From Neodiprion pinetum (lineage: Eukaryota; Arthropoda; Insecta; Hymenoptera; Diprionidae): a stretch of 64,000 nucleotides of DNA. The stretch is from NCBI RefSeq assembly GCF_021155775.2, contig NC_060234.1, forward strand, positions 38,189,026 to 38,253,025, read 5' to 3'. The translations under genes were made by a program, and so were the position numbers. Under the pieces are notes generated by a model. It was not told where the DNA came from. It searched no databases and saw only the letters and a list, made by a program, of their open reading frames with translations. Of the stretch, positions 39,601-51,590 are shown piece after piece (within the stretch, counting starts at the first letter, position 1; every line of letters starts with the position of its first letter).

Positions 39601-41249
39601 TCGTGTAGCGGCAAACTGATGAAAAACACAACAGGTAGACGGTGTGTACCTATATTACTTTATCAAAGTTTCGACGAGACTCGACGAATCCGCGAAGCCA
39701 AATGATCTCCCGCAACAGTTTAAAGGATGAGCTCATCTCCGAACACCTTCTTGTGTGTATAACAATATAATCATATCTGAAGTTTGAACGGGTGTTGAAT
39801 ATAATTAGAAACAACTTCTTGAGCGATGACTCGGTAAATTGATCGGATGTTTTTTCCCCTTCTTCTTCACTCGCTGATTATAAGTACATACATAGTTAGC
39901 GCGAAGCTGATGAGAATTGATCGGAATTTAAATTGACGTGTCTTAGAATTAATCCGAAAACTTGATCGGATGAGGAGGAAAATTTTCATCAACCGCTTTC
40001 GAGGATCGCCGGTGTGAATGTGAATTATTTTCAACGAGAAGGTTTCCTCCGTTGCAATTGTTGGGTCAAGTCCGAGCTGCAGAACTATCCGCGAAATGCG
40101 AACGGAAGCATCCGGACAACTCGGCCGCGAGTTCCATGAAAGTTTTGTAAAATGACCCGGACGCGAAATCGTTACCGATAGAAGGTTCCTTCGCTTCTTT
40201 ACGGACACGGAGAAGAACTAAAAGGAACTGGTAGATTAGCAGATCGTGTTTTCTATGGACAAGAGAAGAAGAAAAGGGTAAGAGACAAGAATGTACCCCG
40301 GGTAATCCAGCGAAGTAGGTTTTCGCGAAGGTGTTCAAGGCACTCCAAAGTAGGTACGGATAGAAGATGCGCTCCGGTCTATTGTTAGCAGGGAGTAGAA
40401 CCGTCTTTCGTTTGCAATTTTAACGTCACCGTACGTCTGAGATTCTCGCGTCAGTTCGCAGAAAGATTCACTCCGGGAAAACGTTACCGCAATCTTTTAT
40501 CACGCCACTATCTGATTCGCGATACCTGCTGTGTGTAAAATCGACTTATCTCATTGATTATTCGGAGGTTGGATCCGGAGAATTGGCTTTCAAGAAACCG
40601 ACGAGGTTCGGTTTGAGAGAATAGATTCTATACCGCAGATCGGACGAAAGAAGCCTCTCTAAATTTTCGAAGATGTAACGGCAAAGATTTTTCCAAAATC
40701 CAGCGATGAAAACAACGAGAGATGCACTTGATAAGCCTTCCTTATTTCAAGATTATAAAAAAAGGATAATTAGCGTCGAAGTATGAAACAGTGTTCTGCA
40801 GTTTCCGGTACAAGATCGGGAAAATGGCGTGCCAAGCGTGTATATATCGGCTCTTTGACCTTCTCGATACATCGCTCGGTTCACCTTGGTCCAAGATAAG
40901 GCCGCTCCGCAGAATATCGAAGCCGCGAGTTTCCACCGACCTAATTCTAAGCTATATTTAACCCTTCCAAGAGGGAGCGAGAGAGAGAGAGAATTGAGCC
41001 TATTGCCGCTAACAATGGATTCGGTCAATACGCGAAGATCAGCAATTCGGCGATCAAGGGCTTACTAAAACGTCGGATAATCACATCAACGGAGAGAATA
41101 CGGGGAGCGCAATTAAGCCGTTGGCGTCAACAACGCTGCAGAATTAACCGTGCGAATTCTGGCGCAGAAGCGCCGGGAAAATCCTCGTTTCATTTTTCAA
41201 TTCTCCGGATTGGTTTTTATTCAAATTCCGTTTCATGTCGATCCTCGCC

Positions 41250-41350
41250 GCTGATTATGCGCATAACGATACATGCTCGACGGGATTTTCATTATTTCCT
41301 AGGAGAATAATTATTAACTACGGCGGATAATTATTAATCTCGTGACTATG
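41250..41350. promoter_or_regulatory. Candidate regulatory block with ATGCGCAT palindrome and repeated ATAATTATTAA
   Basis: TTATGCGCATAA (41255-41266) is a perfect 12-base palindrome. About 45-80 bases downstream ATAATTATTAA occurs twice in direct orientation around a CGGCGG-type spacer. The layout suggests factor-binding sites. No function is demonstrated. Confidence 0.2.
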
Positions 41351-44300
41351 CTGTGAGCTGCTTCCACCCTTAATTTTTCCTCCCCCTCTCCGTATCATGC
41401 TTAATTTTTATTCGCAAATAACAGCTTCATTAACCCGCAACCTGCTCACGACGCGCAGCGTAGGTTAATTCCTTTTTAATTCCTCCCAACTAGACCGTGA
41501 AAGCACAACTTTTTATAGCCGATAAACAGATGTTGAACGTGCATCGCGATTATCCGTTACGATAATTGCCGAGATAATTCAACCGCCGTTCACGCCGCCG
41601 AGTTTCGATCCTGCAAATTTTGGCACTTCCACTCACACTCATCGGTTATACACTTGCGTTGAAGTAATATAAATAAAACGGTCGTTCGGTACTGAATTAA
41701 GCCCAAATATACAGACACCGCGGAAACGAGCGCTTAATTCCCGTTACGTTGCATTTGCCCCGTATGCATGGTCGAGCTTTCTCTCGGGGTGGAGGCCGGA
41801 GGATCGATAACAACCCCAAACGTTCCGATTTCGTATTCCATGTTGTGCAGCGAAAACCGCGTAGGCGGCGGTTGCGTGCACATACTTACGTGTATTCAAG
41901 TTGAACGCTTTCTGGTCGCAAGCTCTCTTCGAATTTCGACTCCATCGGCCGCTCCTTTGCTTCGGCTACTTTTCCCGGTTTTTTTTTTTCATTTTTTAAT
42001 CACTTTAATGCACCGTTCGTTCTTCTTGGCAATTTTTCATTGTTACTCGACTGTTCCGCGGAGTCCCCATCAATATTCCGCGCAACACCCTACCCGCCTC
42101 CATCGCGGTCTTCCACCACCCCGTAATCATCATTGTGTCGACTGTTTCTTCTCGTTAAGGGACGTGTTCACCCTGAAAGACGTTATTTTTTCAACAACCG
42201 GGGTGTCTTAATGGAATTTTCTGGTAGTCAGGATCTGCAAGAAACAAGGTCAGCCAGGCCGCGGTTTAAGGGAAAATCTATCGATTGGCGGGGTGACTAA
42301 GGCTGAGTACGTGATTTTCTGGGGAGGGGGAAATTCCCTCGTCAAGAAAATAATAATTAGCAAACTTGAGACGCGCAAGTGCAGAGCAACGATTGATCGT
42401 GAGGACCGAACATCCGAAAATATATCTCGACATTTGTATACATACGTATACGATCTATAAATCTTTCGGAGTTCTGCAAACGTGTCATGTCACTTTGCAA
42501 CCGGTTGACGTGATGCCGATACTAACAAGTTCGGCAAATGGGCTACCGCTGCACATTCGACAGCCCCCGTCATACTTTCATCCGTGCAGTGGTGGGATGC
42601 ATTGCGATTATACTCGACTCTAAAATCGAAGTGCTTCCAATTTGTTTCGCACTGAAAACTGAAACGGTCCCGAGTGACTCACGTGTCGAATCGACGGACA
42701 TGCGGTCTGCGGTGAAAACGGTCGTTGCTGTGAAACGAGGCCACCGATCATTCCCTGCAGTTTCGAAGGAAAAGGAGTCTCGGAGGACGAGGAAAAACTA
42801 ATTTACTCGAGGCTAGCTGGCGTTTAACTTGAGGCAACGACTCTGTCGGAGAGAAAATGTTTTTAACCGTAAACCAGTGATGTCTCCCGACCCCCTGTTT
42901 TTAGCGGAGCGAATTCTGCAGTAATAGGTGAGACGGAAACGGCGAATGACATTTCGCGAAAACGTGTGTGTGGCTTTATTTCTCCAAACGCTTGAAATGC
43001 TGCTGGGCGACAAAAGCGTCGGGCTGTTTGGACAGAGGACAGGTGACAAAGGACCAACGAAGAACGACAGTATATGTATAACAAAAAGCTGAGAGAGCTT
43101 ACCTTTTGTCCTTTCTCAAGTGACACGTATGCTCAGTGGAGCAAAAAGCCCGCCTTATCACATCGAGCCTTACAGATAAACGCCCAGAGACGTACTACGT
43201 GGTACTAAATAAAACAATTTCATCTTGCGGAATTTCTCAAGACCACGTGTATAACATGACCGCTCGGTATTCATCTCGAGGGTGAATTCTGGAACTCTTA
43301 CGATGTGGAATTCTCGTTGGGATTAGACGAAAAGTGCGGAGAAACTTTCAAGAAGAGTCCCAATTGCCTATGGAAAACTTCAAAAACGCTTGTAACGTCG
43401 GACAATCTGCATAAAGAGGATTTGACGAGGGACTGCAATGAACAGAACGACTATGCCTCGGCATTGAGCCGATTGTACGACACGCGAAGGACGGTCGTGG
43501 GAGAACGGGCTCGTTTCCGAGGCACGTCTAAGTCATATAATTAGTCGGTAGACAGTTGCAGTGTCACCTGTCCGCATTCACCCGCTGGCTAAGTGTTTTA
43601 CGGTGCAGGCGTGTTCCGAGTTGGGAAAAACGGACGAACTAATTAAGCGAGTCGAGCAAATTGCGGTGGCTGCGCAACTTTCCTCGAGAGTGTGCATAAG
43701 GATGTTCAGTAAACGATAGTCTACGAGCACTTTTGCCGAGTAGCTGGAGGCTATCGGGGCATGCACTACGTGTCCGTTATAACCAGTGTGTCTGTTCAAT
43801 AATTGATCTCCGTCTGGATAGATTCGAAGCGGCGGTAAAAGCAAGGGAACATATGGAACTCGGGAGGAACGGACGTTCGCTGAAACTCTGCGGGGAGGAT
43901 CGAACCGACTTCGAGCTTTCTCGTTGCCCGATCCGAAAATATAACCTCGCGTCAAACTCTCCTGCACCGGAACATTTGACCCGGGTAAAAACAGCGCCCG
44001 ACTATGATTATAGCCACACGTGAAGCAGCGATCCTTGCATGGAGAGGGAGCTTCGAAAGCTCCTGCTCTGTTCGCGTCGAGGAAACCCGCGGTATTTCCA
44101 TTTTAATCGACAGATTTTTCCGGAAAGCTGTTCGGGAAGTTTTCATTCCAGACTGGAATAACAACCCTGATGCCGTTAGAAGTAAAAGCAGCTCGGCGGC
44201 TGGGGTGTATTACGTACGGATAGAGAACTCGGTGTTTGCATAAAAATGAGCATAACCTGGCATCACCGCGACTTTAGGGCTCGGTTCGCGGAAATATAAC

Positions 44301-46552
44301 CTCTTCAGCCGAGAAAAGCTGTTGCTAGAGACTCACGGCTTACTATAAATCAGCCGGGGAGAAAAAAACTCACGGCATATTTTCCTAATAACCTTGGAGA
44401 ATATACTTCTCGACTTCACTTTATATTCAACGCTCTTTCATCGTTCAAAAAGTTTGCTCATCGGTAGCTCATCTTCATTTTCTTTCACAAAAGCTCGCGG
44501 AGTTCAAACGTGTGACAGTTGCCGACTTGTTCACGGTGCGGGAATTGTTCGAATTTGTCAGGACGGAGAAGACATAAAGAGCGGAGAAGAGGACCCGGAG
44601 TAAACCCGTTCAATTGCTCGCCGCGATTTGAAAGTTCGTAATTGCTTGGCGGAATGTTCAAAGAGTTCCGTTCACGGTTGTGCCTCTGTACCGAATCAGC
44701 GAAGGTGGCGTTGGTCACATTTGAGTGTACGAGGCCAGCTCGTGGCGCCAGATGAACCGCATCGTTGAATTCTCTTTGATTCCGTGGCTGCAAGTGCTTA
44801 TCGCATCGAGTCAAGCGGACGGTTAAACGTGTTTTAAATTCTTAAAGGTCTGCACTCGGCACTGGGACGGTCCTTCTTCAGCTGACCTTGTCCGTGCGCC
44901 AAGAGAATCTCTCCGATTTATAGCCCTGGGACTGTTTTGGGTCCTAGCCAAGTGGATCTGCCCGAAGTATGGACCAGACTAGGACACGGATCGGGTCGAA
45001 CAGGATTATCGATACCCGGAGGTAACAAATTCTCAGTAATTGAAAGTTGAAACCTCCGAGAGTAAAGTACACCTGGAAAACGGTTCTGATCGGATCTCGC
45101 GCGTGCCCGTGGCTTACTTCATGCCGCACCGTCCAATACCGCAGGCTTAAGCGGAGCGGTGATCCTTCGAAAGCCGAGTTCCAGAGCAAGCAACACTCTC
45201 GGATGAGTCTCAGAACTTCGTCGAATGGATTCGCGGATTTTCATCGGGGTTGGACGACGTTGATGATCGGTGAAAAAACGGGCGCGGTGACGCGAATGAC
45301 GCGAATGTCATTCGTAGCAGAGGGAGAGGCACCGCATGTTCACCTGGTGGATGAATTTTACATGGTCTAAGACGGTTACATACCGTGCAGGTCGTTCGTC
45401 AGAGGAGGCCTACTCTCGCGGGACGGTCGTGAACGCCGCTGCGACAAGACACGAATGTAATTTTTAAGCTCACCAAGGAGTGAAATTTACAACAGCTGCC
45501 GCATGGCGTAACGGAGGAGTGGAGTGGCGAGGGTGGCGTGCCTTTCACGAATCATCATCATCGTCTGGGAGGGGAAAGATGACTGCCTTCCTTCCTCGGT
45601 TGCGTCCGGCATCCGTCCTCTCACGTGAACCGTCGGTGTCTCGAATCCGCGGCTCTTTGTTCCCGCGACCCCTGCCGTTCGCGCGGATCAACTTCCGGGT
45701 AAATAATTGACGCAATCACGCCGGCGGGCCGTTCTTGCACCGACTCAAGATGAATAGAGAGAAAATACCATCTATTGTTATTTTTCCGCCTTCTCCGTCC
45801 TTCGTTTGTTGCCCTTTTTCCGCCGCTCCCATTACTCTCGTCTATCCGATTTCCTCCCCCTCTTCCGCAATCTTCATGAATTCCGGGACGAAAGTAAATT
45901 GAGGTTAGCTGTTTCCGGGAGTCGGATAAACTCGTGACGGGCCGATAAATATCTCGATCACTTTTTTTACCTTCAAATTATCGCTCAGCTGTCTTTGGTT
46001 TCCCGGTCCGGAGCTCGGCTACTTTATCGATTCTTACGAGCAAGGTAATAAGCGCATTGACGGGCTTGTTGCACTATCACTGGATATCGAAGACCCAAAA
46101 GGTGGACGATCCGTTTGTGGGATTATCCCTCGGCAGCTTCGGTAGCATGGATCAAACAAGTACCGTCCTTTGACTCTCGATGATACACGCTGAATAATAC
46201 AGCCGCAGAGCTTTACACGGGAAGCTTGAAAAATCACTGCCTCCGTCCTCTTCCGCTCTTGAAGCCACCCCTGTTGAATCCGGCTTCTGGATCACGGAGT
46301 GATCGCCCATTGACCTCCATATATTCCTACCATGGCTCTCGGACTGATTGTGAGGCTGCTAGTTCAACAGTTCTCTATAGCTGCAGTAGAGAATCAATGG
46401 GGCGAATTCTCGTCCACAGCCAAACCACTCTGCACCATCCGACATATGTTGAACAGTTTCCTTCTTTATTTTGGTCTCGCGTATCGACGAGATTCGGTCG
46501 TCTTTAAAGCTAGAAAACAGCTCAAAACGCTCTGCTCGGGACTAACAAGTAA

Positions 46553-46812
46553 CACATCCCAGGACCATCTCTCCGATTTGATTTCTTTTGCAGCATGATA
46601 TATAGTTTTGTAATTTTTTATCAACAAACAGAAACGTTGCAGCGTTGGTTTCGTTCAAATTCATCAAACGCATCAAGAATTCAGTCCATTGGGTGCCCAT
46701 ATTTGGGGGTCGTTTTCACCCACTTAAAGTGTTTAATGGTAAATATTTAGTAGTCTACTATACATATTGCAAAAGAAATGAAATCGGAGAGATCGACCAA
46801 TGGGATACCTTC
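46553..46812. repeat. Short fold-back element with 26-base core stem
   Basis: The core is 46567-46592 (starts ATCTCTCCGATTT) and its near-perfect reverse complement at 46768-46793, with 25 of 26 bases pairing. Weaker pairing extends the arms to about 46553-46630 and 46733-46812, around a loop of about 100 bases. I see no coding frame linked to it. Confidence 0.65.
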
Positions 46813-46959
46813 CTTGCGAGAGTGAAGTACACGTATACGTACCTTCACCCTGAGCTCTATAAACGTTGTACACATGTCATTCTCGTACTTCCGGCTTATA
46901 GAATCATACAACCGAACGTGACGAAAATCCGTGATGCGTGCTGTTTTTCCTCGCGGAGC

Positions 46960-47880
46960 ACGACGTAAGTATATGATAAAAATGTAGAATGCATGAACGA
47001 AAAAAAAAAAAACGCGTCGTATCAAGTGATTGAAGAACTCGTCGGATGACCTCGAGAAGCACTATCGAATTGTTCACGTCCACCTTCGGATACCGTGTGA
47101 CACGACAACCGCTTCTGAAAATGCCTGGATGACTTTCGCAACGACAAATGCCATCTGCACACGACTGACCGAATGACTGGCATTCGTCGAAGGGTTCGTC
47201 AGCTACGATTTCTTGGAGGATTTCGTCCCCGTTTCGATGGCATTCTGCTGCTCCGATCTCCCTTCCAGCCGTGGAGGGCGAGTATCCAGGAAGAGCATAG
47301 CTTGTTCGAGAACTTGCCAGATATCGTGAACCATCCACCGCAGCGAATTGCACCGAAGTTCCTTACCGGCCGCAACTGGGTCCGTCTGCATACGAGGGAT
47401 GCTGAATTTTTCATACCGCAACCGTAGATCCTCTAGGAACCGAGAATGTGCAGCAGGTTTCCAGTGGCTACAACATTTAGAAGGACAACCCGCCAGACGC
47501 CTTGTTGCTCACCCGCATGGCGAGGATCGATGAAATATTGAACATAATATACGAGCCTTCGTGCAGCGCATGGATATTATCAAACGACGCTAAATTCCTC
47601 GGCTGTTTCTTCGTCTACGTGCACCGAGTTATCGTGCACAGTTTTGTCAAATTGGTTGTCAGATTTCAGGCCTGGATGTTTAGGTACAACGCGGATTACG
47701 AACGTCGTGGATCTCCAGTCGAGAACGAATCTTCGCAAAGGCAGGGGAACTGAGAAACTTGTTCTCATAGGCGAGGCGGAGAAGAATTCATTCACTTTAA
47801 TTGCATATTGGAAAGTTGAGTTTTTAAGTACAGCTTCTTGGACCTTGCAGCGTAATTTTTTCACGACTTCACAGAGCTCC
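46960..47880 (-). pseudogene. Possible decayed coding relic, function not recognised
   Basis: On the minus strand three protein-like stretches follow one another but are separated by frame changes and stops: 47864-47580 (94 codons), then about 47590-47480 in another frame, then 47421-47203 (72 codons) continuing past one stop to about 47080. The pieces have a mixed, non-repetitive amino-acid composition, with segments such as LRWMVHDIWQVLEQAMLFLD. That is the sort of pattern a gene broken by indels leaves. However, plus-strand frames here are also open (47173-47427 and 47502-47753), which weakens the case. I match it to no family. Chance openness is a real alternative. Confidence 0.18.
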
Positions 47881-47899
47881 CTTTAAGATATATAATTAC

Positions 47900-49240
47900 T
47901 CATAACTTTTCAGCACCTGGCGAACGAGGAGTTTTTACATATGAAATTGAAAGTATAACTGAATCAAACAGCACGTTTTATTATACCTATCTGCAATGAT
48001 TCTAATTCCTCAAACAGTACATTCATTGATCACTTTTTCTCTACTTACACCCTGATCGAATTATCGAACAATTATTGAATCGTAGTGGGACATGGATTTC
48101 TAGTCTACGTGGCTTCGGATGCTCCAATTAAGTTTAAAAATCTTGCTTATCGGTTCAATAATCAATGGACAACAACAGGAAATGTTTTCGATCAAAGATC
48201 CCAAGTTTGCAGCTTTAACGGGATAAATTTTCGTCCCGACGACGTTCACCGGGGTATAATAAGAGGCCGGTGTATAGCCGGATGAGGTGGTTCGAAAAGA
48301 TTGAAAATCGAAACGGGCATATCGACGGGGGTGGATGGCGGACGTAACCCCGTACAGGCGTGCAAAAAATCGAGGCCTGCAGGCCTTCCGTAAAAACGGA
48401 AACAACTCCGGCGAACCGTGTCCTAAAGCGCTAAGGGTTCCTTTGTCCTCGTAAACAGTCCGAGGGAGTCCGATCCCGTTCACGTATGTACGCAGCATGC
48501 ACGTACACACATGTGAAATTGTATTTGTATATACAAAGCCGAGTATGAATGTATGCACGAATGCAACGCGGAAGTGTGTACTTACCCTATGCGAGAGAAC
48601 GGTGAAGGAAGAAGGTGGATGGCGGAGTTCGTTTGGACCCATAAAACGGTAACGGGTTCGAGTCGAGTCGAGTTCAAATCTGCAGGTCGAGGCTTCGAAA
48701 CATGCCGCGAGGGAAAAATTCACCGCTGATACCCTTGCCGATTGGGTTTAAATATTGATCGGAGAAATCCACGGTGATTAACGAGCGAGCTACCTTCTTT
48801 TTCCATTCTAAAAACCGATGTACGGTTGGATCGAGTGTCGGATTTCAGGATCCTCGGGCGATGGGTGCGAGGAACTCTGCAGGGTGCGCCTGCATTCCGT
48901 CGTCATGGGTTAGTCAACGCGTATGTATTATGTCGTGAATATTGCAGCAGAGCTTGTCTGGTAACCCGGTGCTTGGCCGAAAGCTCGCAGCGGTCAACGC
49001 GATCAAACTTTTAGGGGAGGCTGGCTCGGTTTTCCATTTCCGTGTTTATCTTCCCCGCAGAACGAGAGCTGCCTGCTCCTTTGGGACACCTGCCCAGGTT
49101 AGTGGGTCGCACGTTTTTTGTCATCCCTGTGATTGCAAACCCTGAATGTATCACTGTTTTGAAGAATGTCGAAACCATCGGTCTTTTCGCTGAATTTAAG
49201 GTTCGCCCTGACACGTAACTTTACGCTGCTCGTACGGTAT
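47900..49240. other. Non-coding stretch with a long unrecognised minus-strand frame
   Basis: A 207-codon minus-strand frame (48100-48723) is open, but its residues form no known domain and it crosses an alternating purine-pyrimidine stretch and the perfect palindrome TTTGTATATACAAA (48524-48537). I treat it as chance. Nothing else is supported here. Confidence 0.45.
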
Positions 49241-49250
49241 GGTGAAAGTT

Positions 49251-49842
49251 GAGGCCGGGTTGAAGATCCGAATTTGAAAAGTTCCCAAAGAGCCTAAATC
49301 CGAATTATTTCATCGCGAAACTTGAAGAAGAGAAACCAAACTGTTACCAGACAACAAAGTTTCGAATGGTCGGAAACCCGACGGCTCAAAATTCCGAAAT
49401 GCAACATTTGGAAAAATAAAGTTTCGGTAGAGTAAAATTCCGAAAGTTGAAATATACTCACACAGCGTGGTTTACGCAACGAGTGGATGTGAAAAATCAG
49501 AAAAACCGAAAATCAGAACGACCGGGATTCCGAATAAAAAATATCGAAAATTCAAAACAAAGTGGTGAAATTTCACCAAGCCAGAAAATTCGCAAAGCAG
49601 AAAATCTTCGATCATACAGAATTTCGATGTGTCAGAATTTTAAATCCTCTCATTTTCGCAATTCCGGAAATTTGACTTGTCGGAATTATGCCCTTTCGGA
49701 ACTTTGAACGTCGGGTTTCGGATCATTCGAAACTTTGATGTTTCGTCAAAGTTTCATTTCTTTACTTCAACTTTCGCCACAAAAAAATTTGGAATTTGGC
49801 GCTTTCGAAACTTTTCAAATTCGAAATTTCAACCTCGCCCCT
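49251..49842. repeat. About 590-base fold-back element built from TTCCGAA-like phrases
   Basis: The left arm (49251 to about 49435) and right arm (about 49660-49842) are imperfect reverse complements. Shared blocks in mirrored order include GAATTTGAAAAGTT, GCGAAA, CAAAGTTTCGAATG, GAAACCCGACG and ATTCCGA. Variants of TTCCGAA/TTCGAAA also recur every 20-30 bases through the whole element, so it is both palindromic and quasi-tandem. A perfect 16-base palindrome, TGGTGAAATTTCACCA, sits near the middle at 49563-49578. Several short frames are open only because stops are sparse in this repeat. Confidence 0.75.
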
Positions 49843-51190
49843 GAAAGTTTATTTTCTGAAGAACTTACAGATCGTTGACATTTTACCACAATCAAATATC
49901 AAAGTTTTATCGTTATTTTTCTCTGGCGATCGTCGCAAGTAAACTAAAAAAGGCATCAATACAGTTGATGTTTACGCATTCGGTCTGAAAAGTAGAGTAT
50001 TTTGAAAAATAATCAGAATCTTACTTGACTCGTCAGATTAAAATCATTTCTCTATCCCTCAAAGATTTTCTGTAAAGTCCTGATAGAATGTGAAAATCGG
50101 TAACTCTCTGCACTTGAGCGTTAGATCCGGTAACATTGACATGCGAGTATTATTTACGTCAAGCATCGTCAAAGACTTTGATCGATCATCTAACAATAAT
50201 GCTAAAATTGCGGACAAATTTATAAACATCAATGACCAATACAGGATTTTCGAAGCTATACCCCTACAGATATTCAAGCACTCGAATAGATTACCGGAAC
50301 ATGATCGGACGTTCGAATGAAGCTCGAGGTAACTTTGTGTGTACCCGTTAGAATCGGAAGCTTGACATTTTTACGCTCCCTAGGATTAATTTCCCTGATG
50401 TAAAACGGGCTCTTGACGCGGCGTCCTTTTAATTTTATATCTTCCTCGTGCCAGCGAGGAGGAAAATTTTTTCCCAGTACTTCCCTCTCGACGTTGGTTG
50501 AGGTAGATGTTATATATTCTATGTACATATAGGATTCCTGAAGAAGGTGAGACGTGACACAAATTCTTCGTTAGACTAAATAAACGCTCTTAATTTAACC
50601 GCGAGGTTAATTTTTTCCCGACCAAAATTCACGAATTTTACTAACCACGCCTTGTCTTTGCAATCTTCGGCTCCATCGACGTTCCAACTATCGCGTAAAA
50701 ATACGCCATCGAATCCCGCCATCCTTACGAACACTCTTCAAATCGTTTTATTCGCGAAAATATCCTGCCAGCTATGAGATATGAGTGATTCCGCGTCTGG
50801 TGATCACTCTTTGTCATTTTTTTGTTTCTCAGCTCTTCTCGGAGGAATGGAAAAGGCGGAGGAAACTAGTCGATCCCTGCCAGGAGGGAACATCTTTTAA
50901 TTCAACAACGCGATGCTCGCCGTTTTTCGCACAATCTCACTCGCAATCAGGGTAATGCGATAAAAATCAAGACCGAACTGATCACGAGTCAGAAACAACC
51001 TGCTATAGAATTATTCTCTCCTGCATCCGTGAATCCGTTCATATTACTCGTATTATAATTGTAATATATGTATATTAGAGTGTGCCAAAAAAAGACTTTT
51101 ATTTTTTTCAAACGCGCACCAAAATTTTTGCAGAGCATCGTAGACTGTATATCTCATTCAAATATGAGCTCTTAATATTGATGTTTAAAG

Positions 51191-51590
51191 GTGCCTATTT
51201 TGTTTTTTCCATTTTCCATTTAAGTAACGAAAAAACTTTGATTTTTTTTTCTCGTTAACGGCTTGACTTATAAACGATCCGAATGCAGATTCTTATAGGA
51301 ATTTTCACGCTCCACAAACAAAGTACCGAGTTAAAATTTTCCCAACTTTTATCGACTACGAGATATTCGCCTATAAAAATTGAGTCACATGTGCGAATAT
51401 CTCTGAATCGGTTAGAGTTAGGAAAATTTTATCTCAGTACTTTTTTATAGACCGTGGAATTTCATATGAGAATCTGTATCTAGATAGTTTATATGTCAAG
51501 CCGTGTACGTGAAAAAAAAATTCATAAATTTTCCGATTTCCTTTACGTGTAATTTAAATGGAATATGGAAAAAAACAGGAGCGTCACACT
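51191..51590. repeat. About 400-base imperfect hairpin / fold-back element
   Basis: The two arms are imperfect reverse complements along nearly their whole length. The innermost stem is perfect: GAGATATTCGC at 51360-51370 against GCGAATATCTC at 51393-51403, with a 22-base loop. Further out, CGGCTTGAC, AGATTCT, AAAATTTTCC, CCATTTAA and TTTTTTCCAT occur in mirrored order on both sides. Left of the arm, at about 51077, lies the A/T-rich sequence AGAGTGTGCCAAAAAAAG, which could be a true outer end. No coding frame is present. Confidence 0.8.

Larger units (their letters stand above)
37253..46550. other. Non-coding stretch with no supported gene
   Basis: It contains the homeodomain-site clusters near 39.5 and 41.3 kb, a GAGA tract (40976-40992) and a tandem pair of GACGCGAAT (45289-45306). 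The 147-codon frames at 38429-38872 (minus) and 41768-42211 (plus) show no domain and no splice context. Confidence 0.5.

Noticed and set aside
48100..48723. 207-codon minus-strand frame
   Set aside because: No recognisable motif. My rough estimate from stop-codon frequency is that about one frame of this length is expected by chance in 64 kb.
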